A stretch of 64,000 nucleotides of DNA from contig NZ_FOIS01000001.1 in assembly GCF_900110455.1 (NCBI RefSeq), forward strand, positions 744,001 through 808,000. The letters are read 5' to 3'. Under the pieces are notes generated by a model, which worked only from the letters and a program-made list of their open reading frames with translations, ran no database searches and was not told the origin of the DNA. The position numbers and the translations under genes are program-made. This stretch comes from Natrinema salifodinae. Its GTDB lineage: Archaea > Halobacteriota > Halobacteria > Halobacteriales > Natrialbaceae. Each line of letters opens with the position of its first letter. Positions within the stretch are counted from its first letter, which is position 1. Positions 46,085-54,862 of the stretch are shown here, in pieces.

Positions 46085-46616
46085 AGATCTAGACGTGGTT
46101 GACGTAGATATAATGTTTTTGGAAGGTCACGTCGATTGCGAAGCTCGACGCGGAAACGATCCGGACCGTCAGCGTTCGCTTTCGACTGCTCGAACGCGCG
46201 CGTGCGATCGAGCGGACCTCCCCCGCAAATACGGCGGCGGTCGAGGTCCTCTACGACGCTTTGCCGGTTCGCGATGGATCGACGGCCTGGCGAGAGTGGC
46301 CATCGACCGCGCGGCTACCGCGGGGACGATCGACGCCCTCGACGGCGATTCGGCCGCCGATATCCGTCGACGCGTAGCGATTTCCGACAGCATCCCAGAC
46401 ACGCTTAGTCGGACCGTCTTGCGGGCGAACTTGTGCTGATTCCTGATTGTAGGAACCGACTGGTGTGCGACGGATTAGTTCTATTTTATCAAATTTTGTG
46501 ACCGTCAGCCCCCCGTATCGGCCATCACACTAATACAGGAGCTCTCTCGTCGCTCCCAACCGGAAAAATTCCAAAAATTAAAGTCGCGTGATAATCCAGT
46601 GGCAGAGAGTGACCGT
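46085..46616. other. Gap with coding-like but broken frames
   Basis: From ~46120 to 46440 the plus strand has high G/C at third positions, first in one frame (KLDAETIRTVSVRFRLLERA, up to ~46290) and then in another (VAIDRAATAGTIDALDGDSA, from ~46295). Both are interrupted by stops if read alone. A decayed or frameshifted small gene is possible. No family was recognised. Confidence 0.3.
46106..46113 (-). promoter_or_regulatory. TATA box of bioB
   Basis: Reads TTATATC on the minus strand, 24-29 nt before the bioB GTG. That spacing indicates a nearly leaderless transcript for the biotin operon. Confidence 0.5.
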
Positions 46617-47420
46617 ATGACAGACAGTACGATGGAGCCCGATCCGGGCAACGGCGCGTTCGACGTGGGTGGGAGCGTCGATGACTTCTTCGGGGGGTTC
46701 GCGACGGACGCCGATACGGGTCGCGACCGGGCTGCAACCGACGACGACGGGGGCCGGGCCGGTGACGGCGTCGAGGATCAGACGGCTGCCGACGTCTTCG
46801 ATCAGCTCCTGATCGACGTCGACGACGAGGGGAGTGCCGACGTCATCCTCGCCGACGAGAGTCCGGACGACATCATTGCGAGCGCGGACGAACCCGAGCC
46901 CGAACCGCACGCGACGGTCGACGACGACCTGACGGCCGACGACGACGAACTCGCGGCTCTCTTGCTTCCCGGCCGCTCGATGGACGACGGGGAATTCCTC
47001 TGGGTCGATCCCGAGGCAGACGACGGGGTCGACAGTGACCGGGACAACGACAGTACCCCCGAATCGGTCCGGGAGACGACGCCCGACCGAGAGTCCTCGG
47101 AAGGCGACGCGGACGAATCCGTACCGGGCGAATCGGAACCCGAGGACGAACCCGACGGTGACGAATCGGCCGCGAGCGATACCGATACCGCGGCCGACGA
47201 ATCGCCGGTCTCCAATTCGAACGGCGACGCCGGTAGTGAAGAACACGACGGCCGAACCGGCGTCGACGACGGCAACGAGGCCGACGTGAGCGAGTCGGAA
47301 CCGAACCCGAAACCGGAATCGAACCCGGATCGGCCGGCCGACGGACCGGAGCCGACCAGGCCGGACGATTCGTCCGGGATCCTCTCTCGACTCCGATCGG
47401 CGCTCAGCGGACTCTTCTGA
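46617..47420 (+). CDS. Very acidic hypothetical protein
   Basis: 267 residues from the ATG at 46617 (MTDSTMEPDPGNGAFDVGG). The N-terminal ~40 residues (FDVGGSVDDFFGGF) and the last 15 (GILSRLRSALSGLF) look conserved; the latter is an amphipathic helix that could bind membrane or a partner. Between lies a long Asp/Glu/Ser/Pro-rich, probably disordered stretch. Only one hydrophobic patch exists (DELAALLLPG, then EFLWVDPE). Function is unknown. Confidence 0.6.
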   Translation: MTDSTMEPDPGNGAFDVGGSVDDFFGGFATDADTGRDRAATDDDGGRAGDGVEDQTAADVFDQLLIDVDDEGSADVILADESPDDIIASADEPEPEPHATVDDDLTADDDELAALLLPGRSMDDGEFLWVDPEADDGVDSDRDNDSTPESVRETTPDRESSEGDADESVPGESEPEDEPDGDESAASDTDTAADESPVSNSNGDAGSEEHDGRTGVDDGNEADVSESEPNPKPESNPDRPADGPEPTRPDDSSGILSRLRSALSGLF

Positions 47421-47468
47421 CGGGTAGCGATTTCGACTCCGGCGCGATTCGCGGTTCCTTTCGGTCGA

Positions 47469-47621
47469 TCAGGGATCGGGGTGCCAGACGATCCCGGCTC
47501 GGCGGACCGTATACGGGCGCTCGCCGCACTCGGGACAGCGCGTGCCGCCGTCGGGGTCGTCGGGTCGCTCCGGAATCGTGTGCTCGTACCCGCAGTTGTC
47601 GCATTCGAGCCAGACCGGCAT
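47469..47621 (-). CDS. Zinc-ribbon microprotein (50 aa)
   Basis: Starts at the ATG at 47621 (MPVWLECDNCGYEHTIPER). CDNCGY and CPECGE form a four-cysteine zinc ribbon, followed by YTVRRAGIVWHPDP. The shape is that of many conserved haloarchaeal microproteins. The upstream extension of the frame does not look coding. Function is unknown. Confidence 0.7.
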   Translation of the reverse strand: MPVWLECDNCGYEHTIPERPDDPDGGTRCPECGERPYTVRRAGIVWHPDP

Positions 47622-47852
47622 ACGAGACGCTGACGGGTGACGGACCCATGACGGTGCTGCGGGAGAACGACGGGTGACCGCGTTCGCCGTCGCCGATGCT
47701 GGTCGGTGCACGGATCGAAGCAACCGACGATCGGCGGGCGTCGAGTACCGCGAGCGGAGAAAAAGCGGAAAGAGAGAGGAGAGAAGGGGGCGTCGACCCG
47801 CGAGCGCAACTGCGCGTCGATCACGGCCCGACGCGAGCGCGAACTCGCAGCG

Positions 47853-48725
47853 TTAGCCGAGGAACTCCTCGATGTGGTCGGCGACTTCTTCGGGGGTGTC
47901 GCCGACGGGGACGCCGGCGTCGTTGAGCGCCGAAATCTTGCTCTCGGCGGTGCCGGTGCCCGAACCGGAGACGATCGCGCCGGCGTGACCCATCCGCTTG
48001 CCCGGCGGCGCGGTGCGGCCGGCGATGAAGCCGGCGACCGGCGTGTCGACGTGCTCGTCGATGTAGGCCGCGGCCTCCTCCTCGTCTTCCCCGCCGATTT
48101 CGCCGCACATGACGATGGCCTCGGTCTCGGGGTCGTTCTCGAAGAGTTCGAGGGCGTCGACGAAGTCGGTGCCGATGATCGGGTCGCCGCCGATGCCGAT
48201 GGCGGTGCTCTGGCCGATCCCGCGGTTCGTCAGGTTGTCGACGACCTGGTAGGTCAGGGTGCCCGAGCGGGAGACCAGGCCGACGTTGCCCTCGGCGAAG
48301 ATGTTGCCGGGGAGGATACCGAGTTTGGCCTCGCCGGGGGTGATGAGGCCGGGGCAGTTCGGACCGATGAGCCGCGTGTCGGTCTCGGAGAGACGCTTGT
48401 TGACCCGGGCCATGTCCTGGGTCGGGATGCCCTCCGTGATGGCGACCGCGAGATCGAGGTCCGTATCCAGTGCCTCGAAGACGGCGTCGCCCGCGAACGC
48501 GGGCGGGACGAAGATGACCGAGGTATCGGCGTTCTCCTCCTCGACGGCCTCGTGGACGGTGTCGTAGACGGGGACGCCGCTGACCTCCTGGCCGCCCTTG
48601 CCGGGGACGGCACCGGCCACGACGTTGGTGCCGTACTCCATCATCTGTTCGGCGTGGAACTTGCCTTCCCCGCCGGTGATGCCCTGTACCACGACGCGAG
48701 TGTCGTCGTCGACTAGTACGCTCAT
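47853..48725 (-). CDS. sucD: Succinate-CoA ligase alpha subunit (ADP-forming)
   Basis: 290 residues. It binds CoA and carries the phosphohistidine in the TCA-cycle step succinyl-CoA to succinate with ATP or GTP formation. The CoA-binding N-terminus is [18 protein letters not shown], with [25 protein letters not shown] and the phospho-His segment [12 protein letters not shown]. It overlaps sucC by 1 bp (TAATG), so the subunits are coupled. Confidence 0.96.
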   Translation of the reverse strand: MSVLVDDDTRVVVQGITGGEGKFHAEQMMEYGTNVVAGAVPGKGGQEVSGVPVYDTVHEAVEEENADTSVIFVPPAFAGDAVFEALDTDLDLAVAITEGIPTQDMARVNKRLSETDTRLIGPNCPGLITPGEAKLGILPGNIFAEGNVGLVSRSGTLTYQVVDNLTNRGIGQSTAIGIGGDPIIGTDFVDALELFENDPETEAIVMCGEIGGEDEEEAAAYIDEHVDTPVAGFIAGRTAPPGKRMGHAGAIVSGSGTGTAESKISALNDAGVPVGDTPEEVADHIEEFLG

Positions 48726-49873
48726 TATTCGTTCACCTCCCCAGCGTACTCGACGGCACGCTGGACCGCATCCTCGAGGGTCTGCTCGACCGTCACGAGG
48801 TCCTCGTTCAGAATCTCCATGCCTTCCTCCCAGTTGGTGCCGGCCAGGCGGACGACGACCGGCTTGGGGATCTCGTCGAACTGCTCGAGCGCCTCGTTGA
48901 TGCCGCGGGCGACCTCGTCGCCGCGGGTGATCCCGCCGAAGATGTTGAAGACGACGGAGTCGACGTTGTCGTCCGAGAAGACCATGTCCAGCGCGTTCGC
49001 GATGCGCTGGGCCTTCGCGCCGCCGCCGACGTCCAGGAAGTTCGCGGGCTGGCCGCCGTAGTGGTCGACCAGGTCCAGCGTCGTCATCACGAGTCCGGCA
49101 CCGTTGCCGATGATGCCGACGTTGCCGTCCAGGCGGACGTAGTCGAAGTCGTACTCGTCGGCCTTCTGCTCGAGTTCGTCGCCGCCGGCCACTTCGTCCT
49201 CCATCTCGGCGAGTTCGGGCTGGCGGAACAGCGCGTCCTCGTCGATGTTCATCACGGCGTCGGCCGCGATGACCTCGTCGTCGCTGGTGACCATCAGCGG
49301 GTTAATTTCGGCGTCGGAGCCGTCCTTCTCGTCCCAGAGCTGGTAGAGCGTCGTCAGAACGCTCGAAACGTCGCGCGCGACCGATTGGTCGACGCCGGCG
49401 TCGTAGACGGCCTTGCGGGCCTGGTAGGGATGCATCCCGAAGGAGGGGTCGATGTGCTCCCGGGCGATCGCGTCGGGGTCCTCCTCGGCGACCTCCTCGA
49501 TGTTGACCCCGCCCTTGGTCGAGACCATGGCGACGGGCTTGCCCTCGCCGCGGTCCATCGTGATCCCGACGTAGAGCTCGTTCGTGAAGTCGACCGCTTC
49601 CTCGACGAGAACCTGGTCCACGTGGTAGCCCTTCAGGTCCATTCCGAGGATGGAGTCGGCCGCCTCGTGGGCCTCGTCCTCGTCCTCGGCGAGCTTGATC
49701 CCGCCGGCCTTGCCGCGACCGCCGACCTGTACCTGCGCTTTGACTGCGACCGGATACCCGATCTCCTCGGCCGCGGCGACGACGCCGTCGACGTCGGACG
49801 CGAGCTGCGAGTCCGGCGTCGGCACCCCGGCATCGGCGAAGACCTGCTTCGCCTGGTACTCGTGTAATTTCAT
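48725..49873 (-). CDS. sucC: Succinate-CoA ligase beta subunit (ADP-forming)
   Basis: 382 residues from the ATG at 49873. It has an ATP-grasp fold with [62 protein letters not shown] and [16 protein letters not shown]. Its 3' end overlaps sucD by 1 bp. A TTTAAG box 28-33 nt upstream suggests a nearly leaderless operon start. Confidence 0.96.
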   Translation of the reverse strand: MKLHEYQAKQVFADAGVPTPDSQLASDVDGVVAAAEEIGYPVAVKAQVQVGGRGKAGGIKLAEDEDEAHEAADSILGMDLKGYHVDQVLVEEAVDFTNELYVGITMDRGEGKPVAMVSTKGGVNIEEVAEEDPDAIAREHIDPSFGMHPYQARKAVYDAGVDQSVARDVSSVLTTLYQLWDEKDGSDAEINPLMVTSDDEVIAADAVMNIDEDALFRQPELAEMEDEVAGGDELEQKADEYDFDYVRLDGNVGIIGNGAGLVMTTLDLVDHYGGQPANFLDVGGGAKAQRIANALDMVFSDDNVDSVVFNIFGGITRGDEVARGINEALEQFDEIPKPVVVRLAGTNWEEGMEILNEDLVTVEQTLEDAVQRAVEYAGEVNE

Positions 49874-49900
49874 ACCATTCGAACGGCCGTTCCGACCTTG

Positions 49901-49906
49901 CTTAAA
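49901..49906 (-). promoter_or_regulatory. TATA box of sucCD
   Basis: TTTAAG on the minus strand, 28-33 nt before the sucC start, the distance expected for a leaderless or short-leader archaeal transcript. The whole interval 49874-50183 (310 bp, divergent with the UbiA gene) shows no gene I can support. Confidence 0.5.
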
Positions 49907-50183
49907 TCCTGCCAGTTTCCACTCGCCGCGGGCGTTCCATCGACGCACATTAACGACACAGGCGGTGGAACTGCTGTACCGTTTCCGTATTGGCTTCCTA
50001 TGTGTGGATTCTAAACTGAAGTAGGATGTGAACTAACCGCACGTTCGAACTCGGCCCCGTCACGTCGTCACGAGTGGTCGATTTTCAAGCTGAGATCGCA
50101 GCGATCGATCGCCGAACGCCGATGGGGGCCGGCACAGCATTCAAAGTTCGCCTCTCCCTAGGAGCGACACGAGGCTTCCCTCT

Positions 50184-51056
50184 GTGAACAACCCTACCGC
50201 AACGCGTCGGACGACAGGGTGGGCGTCGTCGATCACGGCCGTCCTCCGCTTTCTGATTCACAGTAACCTCTTTATCTCGCTGGCGACGGTCAGCGTCGCC
50301 GTCACGACGATCCGCCTGGCGAACCTCCCGCTCGAGCCGCTGCCGCTTTTCATCGTCTTCGCGGCCACGATGTTCGTCTACACCGTCAACCGTTTCACCG
50401 ACATCGAGGAGGACGAGCAAAACGTCCCGCGGCGCGCGGCGTTTACGAGGCGCTATGGCCGGTACTGGCTGACCGCCGGCGTCGCGCTCTACGTCGCCGC
50501 GATCGGGGCCGCGATCGCGCTCGGCCTCCCCGGAGTCGCATATCTGCTCCTGCCGCTCGCGGTCGTGTTGCTGTACTCCGTCGGCGGCGTCAAGCAGTTC
50601 TTCCTCGTGAAAAACCTCGTCGTTGGCCTCGCCTGGGGCGCGATTCCGCTGGGCGTCGGCTACTACTACGCCCAACTCCGGACGCTCGAGGTCCTGTTCC
50701 TGTTCGTCTACGTCACGGCCATGATCACGATCGCCGCGGTGATCTTCGACGTAAAAGACATCGAGGGCGACCGCGCTGAAGGGATCCCGACGGTTCCGAA
50801 CCTGTTCGGGCCGGAGTGGACCCGCGTCGGTTCGCTGATCGCCACCGTCGCCGTCGCCGCAGCGGTCGTCACCCTCGTGGCGACCGGCGCGCTGCCGTGG
50901 GAGTACCTGGTCGTGCTCGCGATGAACGCCTACGTCTGCGCGTACATTCCCTTCGCAACGCCGGACCGCGGCCCGCTGTACTACGGGTTCGTCGTCGACG
51001 GCGAACACGTCTTCCTCGCGGCCGTCGTTTTGACGCTCGAGTGGCTGGTCTGGTAA
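50184..51056 (+). CDS. UbiA-family prenyltransferase
   Basis: 290 residues from a GTG at 50184. About eight membrane helices surround two Asp-rich motifs: VNRFTDIEEDEQN (~72-84) and FDVKDIEGDR (~185-194). These bind the Mg-diphosphate of the prenyl donor. In haloarchaea UbiA proteins make archaeal lipid, menaquinone or haem O precursors; this copy is divergent from sucC and has no tell-tale neighbour, so the acceptor is unknown. The second motif, often NDxxD, is DVKDIEGD here. Confidence 0.8.
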   Translation: MNNPTATRRTTGWASSITAVLRFLIHSNLFISLATVSVAVTTIRLANLPLEPLPLFIVFAATMFVYTVNRFTDIEEDEQNVPRRAAFTRRYGRYWLTAGVALYVAAIGAAIALGLPGVAYLLLPLAVVLLYSVGGVKQFFLVKNLVVGLAWGAIPLGVGYYYAQLRTLEVLFLFVYVTAMITIAAVIFDVKDIEGDRAEGIPTVPNLFGPEWTRVGSLIATVAVAAAVVTLVATGALPWEYLVVLAMNAYVCAYIPFATPDRGPLYYGFVVDGEHVFLAAVVLTLEWLVW

Positions 51057-51128
51057 CTACCGCAGCGGTCGGTAGCGCCGCGGAGATGCAGCGCTTGCGT
51101 TCCGGCCGCAGCGGGAACGTCGACCGGG

Positions 51129-51290
51129 TTATTCCTCGGGGATATCGATCGAGCGGTAGATTTCCGATCGTAACTCCGACGCCCGCTCGTCGTCGATTAT
51201 ATCGCTGTCCTCGAGTTCGTCGATAATACCGACGATCGCATCGCAGAGCCGTTCCGGACGATCGATGCGGGCATCGGGTTTGTCTTCCAT
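51129..51290 (-). CDS. Small acidic protein (53 aa)
   Basis: Starts at the ATG at 51290 (MEDKPDARIDRPERLCDAIV) and ends SIDIPEE. A single amphipathic helical repeat (AIVGIIDELEDSDIIDDER; ASELRSEIYRS) is predicted. Codon usage is coding-like and the start has a clear spacing from an A/T region. Family and role are unknown. Confidence 0.55.
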   Translation of the reverse strand: MEDKPDARIDRPERLCDAIVGIIDELEDSDIIDDERASELRSEIYRSIDIPEE

Positions 51291-51500
51291 ACGGCGTCTC
51301 CCACAGCGGGACTCTTCAATAAAAGGGGGCCGTACCGTCGGTCGGCGTTCCGGTCAAAAGCGACGGCAGCCACCGCTGAACCGGCCGTCGTGAGACCGAC
51401 CGAACGGCAGACGAATCGGCGCGGTTCCCGCCACTAAATCGGCCACCGCGTCGAGGATAGCGGTCGCTGCGGGTTGGCCGACGCTCCGGAGCGGACGCGA

Positions 51501-51728
51501 TCAGTCCCGATCCGTCTCGCTCCAATCGCAGTCCTGGCACTTCCTGCCGGTGACGAGCTCCGTGACCGACGGCATGTACGTCACCGTCAGGACGTTACCG
51601 CCGCAGTCCGGACACTCTTCGTCCGCCTCTCCGATCGAATCGACCTCCATGACGGAGTCGCCTTCGACCAGCTCGGCGAGTTTCTCAGCCGTCACCATTC
51701 GCCCCTGAACGACGCGATTCTCGCTCAC
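51501..51728 (-). CDS. DUF5795 family protein
   Basis: 75 residues from a GTG at 51728. MVTAEKLAELVEGDSVMEVD leads into CPDCGG and CQDCDW, a four-cysteine zinc-ribbon arrangement. The layout matches the haloarchaeal DUF5795 family, as I remember it. Function unknown. Confidence 0.75.
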   Translation of the reverse strand: MSENRVVQGRMVTAEKLAELVEGDSVMEVDSIGEADEECPDCGGNVLTVTYMPSVTELVTGRKCQDCDWSETDRD

Positions 51729-52205
51729 ACTCGGACTACCGGACGCGACGCCCTAAGGGTTTCCTGAACCGGTCGGCGCCGCGGCTGCGGTCGTGACCGT
51801 GACTGCGCCTCCGAGTCGAATGCGCCCCGCTTCCGGTTCCGAATTCCCGTACCGGATCCGTACCAGGCGCTCGGCACGATGCTCGAAACCGGACTGACGC
51901 CAGCAGAAATCCGAAGCGACGGCGGGTCCGACCGGGCCAGGTTTGGACCCGGCGTCGCCACGCGTCACCGTCGACCGGACCGGCCCGTCGTAGCTTCCCC
52001 TCCCGTTCGTGCGGGATCGATCGCCGCAGTGCGGTAGCCGTTCCACCACCTACCGCATCCGATACACCGGCGGGCTGGAATATCAGTGTAACCCGCACAG
52101 TGTGTGCGCGCCGTGCACACGGCCGTGTCCGAGTTGCAGCCCGCCGTTTCCGTCGGCTCAAACCCCTCCGGAGACGAATCCCTGCGCGCTACGACGTCTC
52201 CGAGA
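51729..52205. other. 477-bp interval without a supported gene
   Basis: Frames on both strands are Arg/Ser-rich and look like shadows. A short GTGTGC/GCACAC inverted repeat with a 7-nt spacer lies at 52102-52120. It is downstream of the FilR1-type gene and could be a weak transcription end signal, though no T-run follows. Confidence 0.5.
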
Positions 52206-52222
52206 CTACGACGTCTCCGAGA
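52189..52222. repeat. 17-bp perfect tandem duplication over the regulator stop codon
   Basis: CTACGACGTCTCCGAGA occurs twice head to tail (52189-52205 and 52206-52222). The stop codon of the regulator gene lies at the first base of the second copy. Confidence 0.9.
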
Positions 52223-53015
52223 GCGGCGTCGCTTGCTCGGCCAGGCGCTCGAATCGCTCGTCGGCCCACTCCGTGACGCGGTCGTCGGTCGTCTCGAGCA
52301 GCGCCGTCGGCAGGTCGCTCTCGTCGTGGACGCCGAACTGGACGGCGTCGTCGACGATCCCGAGATAGAACGGAATTTCGTCGGCCGCGACCGAGACGGT
52401 AAGGCCGTCGCTGTCGGCGATCGAGGCGAAGGCGTCCGCGATCGGCGGCTCCGAGCGGAACGCCTCCGCGACCGAGTCCGTGACGACAAGGTCGACGGTC
52501 GCGCCCGCATCGAGCGCGTCCCGGGCCTGTTCGAGCGGATCATGTCCCGTCGCCGGGAGCGTGAGCCGGGCACGGTCCGCGTCGGCCAGGCTCGCCGCGT
52601 GGTAGTCGACCGGGGCGTACGGGTTCGCGGCCGTAGACTCGACGACCGTCGCGTCGAGGAGTCGGTCGAGGTCGAACGCGAAGGTTCCGGACGGGAGTCG
52701 CTCGAGGACGGGGCGCAATCGCATCGCCGCGTCGATCCGGTCCAGAGTCCCGGAGAGCCCCGCCGTGACGAGTTCCCCCGCCGACGTAAGCTCGTAGGTC
52801 CGCTCTCGCTCGCGGAGCAGCCCCCGTTCCGCCAGTCCCGTGAGGTTCCGCTGGAGCGTCGTTCGCACGACGTCGAGTTCGGATCGCAACGTCGATCTCG
52901 AGACCGGCCCCTCCTCGTGGAGCAACTCGAGGATTCGGACGCGGGACGGCGTCCGTACCACGAATTCGAGCGCGTCAATCGCACCGCGCTGCCGATCGCT
53001 CATCACACCCGCCAC
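52206..53015 (-). CDS. FilR1-type winged-helix transcriptional regulator
   Basis: 269 residues from 53015; the ATG four codons later is also possible. A winged helix at ~15-90 (SRVRILELLHEEGPVSRSTL; RNLTGLAERGLL) precedes a ~150-residue domain (TGHDPLEQARDALDAGATVD; ADEIPFYLGIVDDAVQFGV). The latter is typical of the FilR1 middle domain found in methanogen and haloarchaeal regulators. Its targets are unknown. Its end carries the 17-bp tandem duplication. Confidence 0.85.
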   Translation of the reverse strand: MAGVMSDRQRGAIDALEFVVRTPSRVRILELLHEEGPVSRSTLRSELDVVRTTLQRNLTGLAERGLLRERERTYELTSAGELVTAGLSGTLDRIDAAMRLRPVLERLPSGTFAFDLDRLLDATVVESTAANPYAPVDYHAASLADADRARLTLPATGHDPLEQARDALDAGATVDLVVTDSVAEAFRSEPPIADAFASIADSDGLTVSVAADEIPFYLGIVDDAVQFGVHDESDLPTALLETTDDRVTEWADERFERLAEQATPLSETS

Positions 53016-53175
53016 CTCTCAGTGGACCTACTTTACCGCACTGGCCGCCTCGTCCGGTTCGAGGCTCCCAGCGGCCGAGCCGTGCGAGCCGACGCGACGA
53101 GCGGTAATCGAACCGGCCGCGCACCCTGTTTCTGCGGGCAGAACCGTATAGGCCGTCACGGGTGAACGGGCGCCC

Positions 53176-53505
53176 ATGGAGACGCGATGGGCGACCGTCG
53201 ACGGCGTCACCCTCGAGCTACCAGACGAGTGTACCGTCAGCGAGCTTCGAGACGCCCTCTACAAACCCGACGACGCGGTTCTAGTCGCGGTGACGGGGGA
53301 CCTCGTCTCGGTCGTCCACGACGAGACCCGACCGCTCTCGGAACTGGTCGCCGGCTGCGCGGACACCTACTACTTCCGGCGCCCGAACGAGCCCGAACGG
53401 AACGACATCCTGGCCGCCCCGGAACTCGAGGACGCGCTGGCCGAGTCGGACGACGACCGCGCGGATTCGGAGACGACGTTCCAGCGGCCCGGGATCGACC
53501 ACTGA
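53176..53505 (+). CDS. Hypothetical small protein with ubiquitin-like pattern
   Basis: 109 residues (METRWATVDGVTLELPDECT). The first ~65 residues (VDGVTLELPD, SELRDALYKPDDAVLVAV, LSELVAGCADTYYFRRP) have the strand-helix-strand order of a beta-grasp fold such as ThiS or ubiquitin, but there is no C-terminal Gly-Gly. The remaining ~40 residues are acidic and probably disordered. The resemblance is weak; function is unknown. Confidence 0.5.
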   Translation: METRWATVDGVTLELPDECTVSELRDALYKPDDAVLVAVTGDLVSVVHDETRPLSELVAGCADTYYFRRPNEPERNDILAAPELEDALAESDDDRADSETTFQRPGIDH

Positions 53506-53534
53506 CGCGCTGCGAGCTGACGTCCGGCCTCGAT

Positions 53535-54308
53535 TCAGTTTGCGACGATCTCGATCGAATCGCCCGCGCGGAGCGTGGCGCCGCGATTGGTCTCCGGCAC
53601 GCGCGCGATGATCATTGCCGAGTAGTAGTGATCGAACGCGTCCGAATCGGCCCAGTCGGGAAACGTTTCCTCGCGCTTCCGGACGAATCGCTCCCGAAAC
53701 TCCGGAATCGACTCCCCGGTGTCGGGATCGCGCTGGGGTACGACGCAGCGACCGCACGGCGTCACCCCCTCGAATCGAACGTCGCCGATCTCGAACGCCG
53801 GCGCGTCCTCGCCGACGAACCGATCCTCCCAGAACGGCTCGACGCCGGCGACCTCGACGTTCGCTCGCAGCCGCCGCCGCGCGCCCTCGACGGTCATCCC
53901 GTCGAACCAGTCGGCGACGGTCCGGAGCGTCGCCGTGCTGATCACCGACGGCCCCATCTCGCGGCGGTCCACGTACCCCAGCGACGGATCCCGTTCGAAC
54001 GAGAGGGCTTCGTCGAAGAACTCGCCGAACCAGGCGGCGGCAGTCTCGCGGTCGGCCTCGAGGTCGAACGCACGGGTCTCCCCACCGGGTGTTTCGACGG
54101 TGAGCGTGTGTATCGCCGGATCGAAGTCGGTGGCGAGGTCGTGGACGCGGTCGTCCCGTTTGCCGTTGAGGACCTCGTCCGCCTCGTCGAACAGCGCGAA
54201 CTCCCGGTCGTAGGCGAGCGTCCCACCCTCGAGTACGTCGCTCGCTTCGAGTTCGATGCCGTCGAGTCCCTTCACCGGATACACGCGGAGTCGGTCGAGT
54301 CGTGCCAT
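53535..54308 (-). CDS. MOSC domain protein (YcbX-like)
   Basis: 257 residues. An N-terminal beta barrel, VYPVKGLDGIELEASDVLEGGTL then DREFALFDEAD, is followed by a MOSC domain with the conserved Cys pair in TPCGRCVVPQRDPDTGE. MOSC proteins carry sulfur or bind molybdenum cofactor, as in reduction of N-hydroxylated compounds by YcbX or mARC. The acceptor here is unknown. It sits alone with the HalOD1 gene upstream. Confidence 0.85.
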   Translation of the reverse strand: MARLDRLRVYPVKGLDGIELEASDVLEGGTLAYDREFALFDEADEVLNGKRDDRVHDLATDFDPAIHTLTVETPGGETRAFDLEADRETAAAWFGEFFDEALSFERDPSLGYVDRREMGPSVISTATLRTVADWFDGMTVEGARRRLRANVEVAGVEPFWEDRFVGEDAPAFEIGDVRFEGVTPCGRCVVPQRDPDTGESIPEFRERFVRKREETFPDWADSDAFDHYYSAMIIARVPETNRGATLRAGDSIEIVAN

Positions 54309-54475
54309 CGATCGTCAGTATGTACGCCGGCCTCTTAGTCTTCTTTCGAACGGTATCGCATCGTAACTGAGACCGATGGCTACAGCGACAGGCCAGGCGA
54401 CCCGATAGTAGCCGCTCTCGGCGCCTCAGGGAACGAACAGTTATAGAAGTGGCCGCAGCGACGCGTGTCCCACGG

Positions 54476-54730
54476 CTACTCGATCGTAACGACGGGTCCG
54501 TCGTCCTCGTCGAACTCGACGCGCACTTCATGACCGGCGTACGTGAAGCCGACGTGGCCGGCCCGGAGTCCGCCCGACTCCGTGGTCTCGAAGATCGCTG
54601 CGAGTGCATCGGGATCGACCGCCTCGAAGAGGGGTGGAAGTTCCATCGGATCGCAGCCCTCAAGCGCTGCGATCCCGGTAACGATCCGTTCGTGCACCTC
54701 GTCGGTGTCGACCGCGAGGGTCTGAGCCAT
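54476..54730 (-). CDS. HalOD1 output domain protein
   Basis: 84 residues. The whole protein is one HalOD1 domain: VHERIVTGIAALEGCDPMELPPLFEAVDPDAL and GHVGFTYAGHEVRVEFDEDD. HalOD1 is the small output domain found fused to or near haloarchaeal two-component systems; stand-alone copies are common. No kinase or receiver is adjacent. Confidence 0.9.
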   Translation of the reverse strand: MAQTLAVDTDEVHERIVTGIAALEGCDPMELPPLFEAVDPDALAAIFETTESGGLRAGHVGFTYAGHEVRVEFDEDDGPVVTIE

Positions 54731-54862
54731 TGACGTCTACGGCCACACCACTCTATTAATAGGTTTCGGAACGATAATCAGTGAGAGGAAAAATTATTAG
54801 CGACCGACAGTCGGCGGCGAAGCGGCGGTCTCGAAGGAGTTCACGGCGGACCGATCGAGCGT

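Noticed and set aside
52102-52120. GTGTGC/GCACAC inverted repeat
   Set aside because: Only 6-bp arms with no T-run; too weak to call a terminator or operator.
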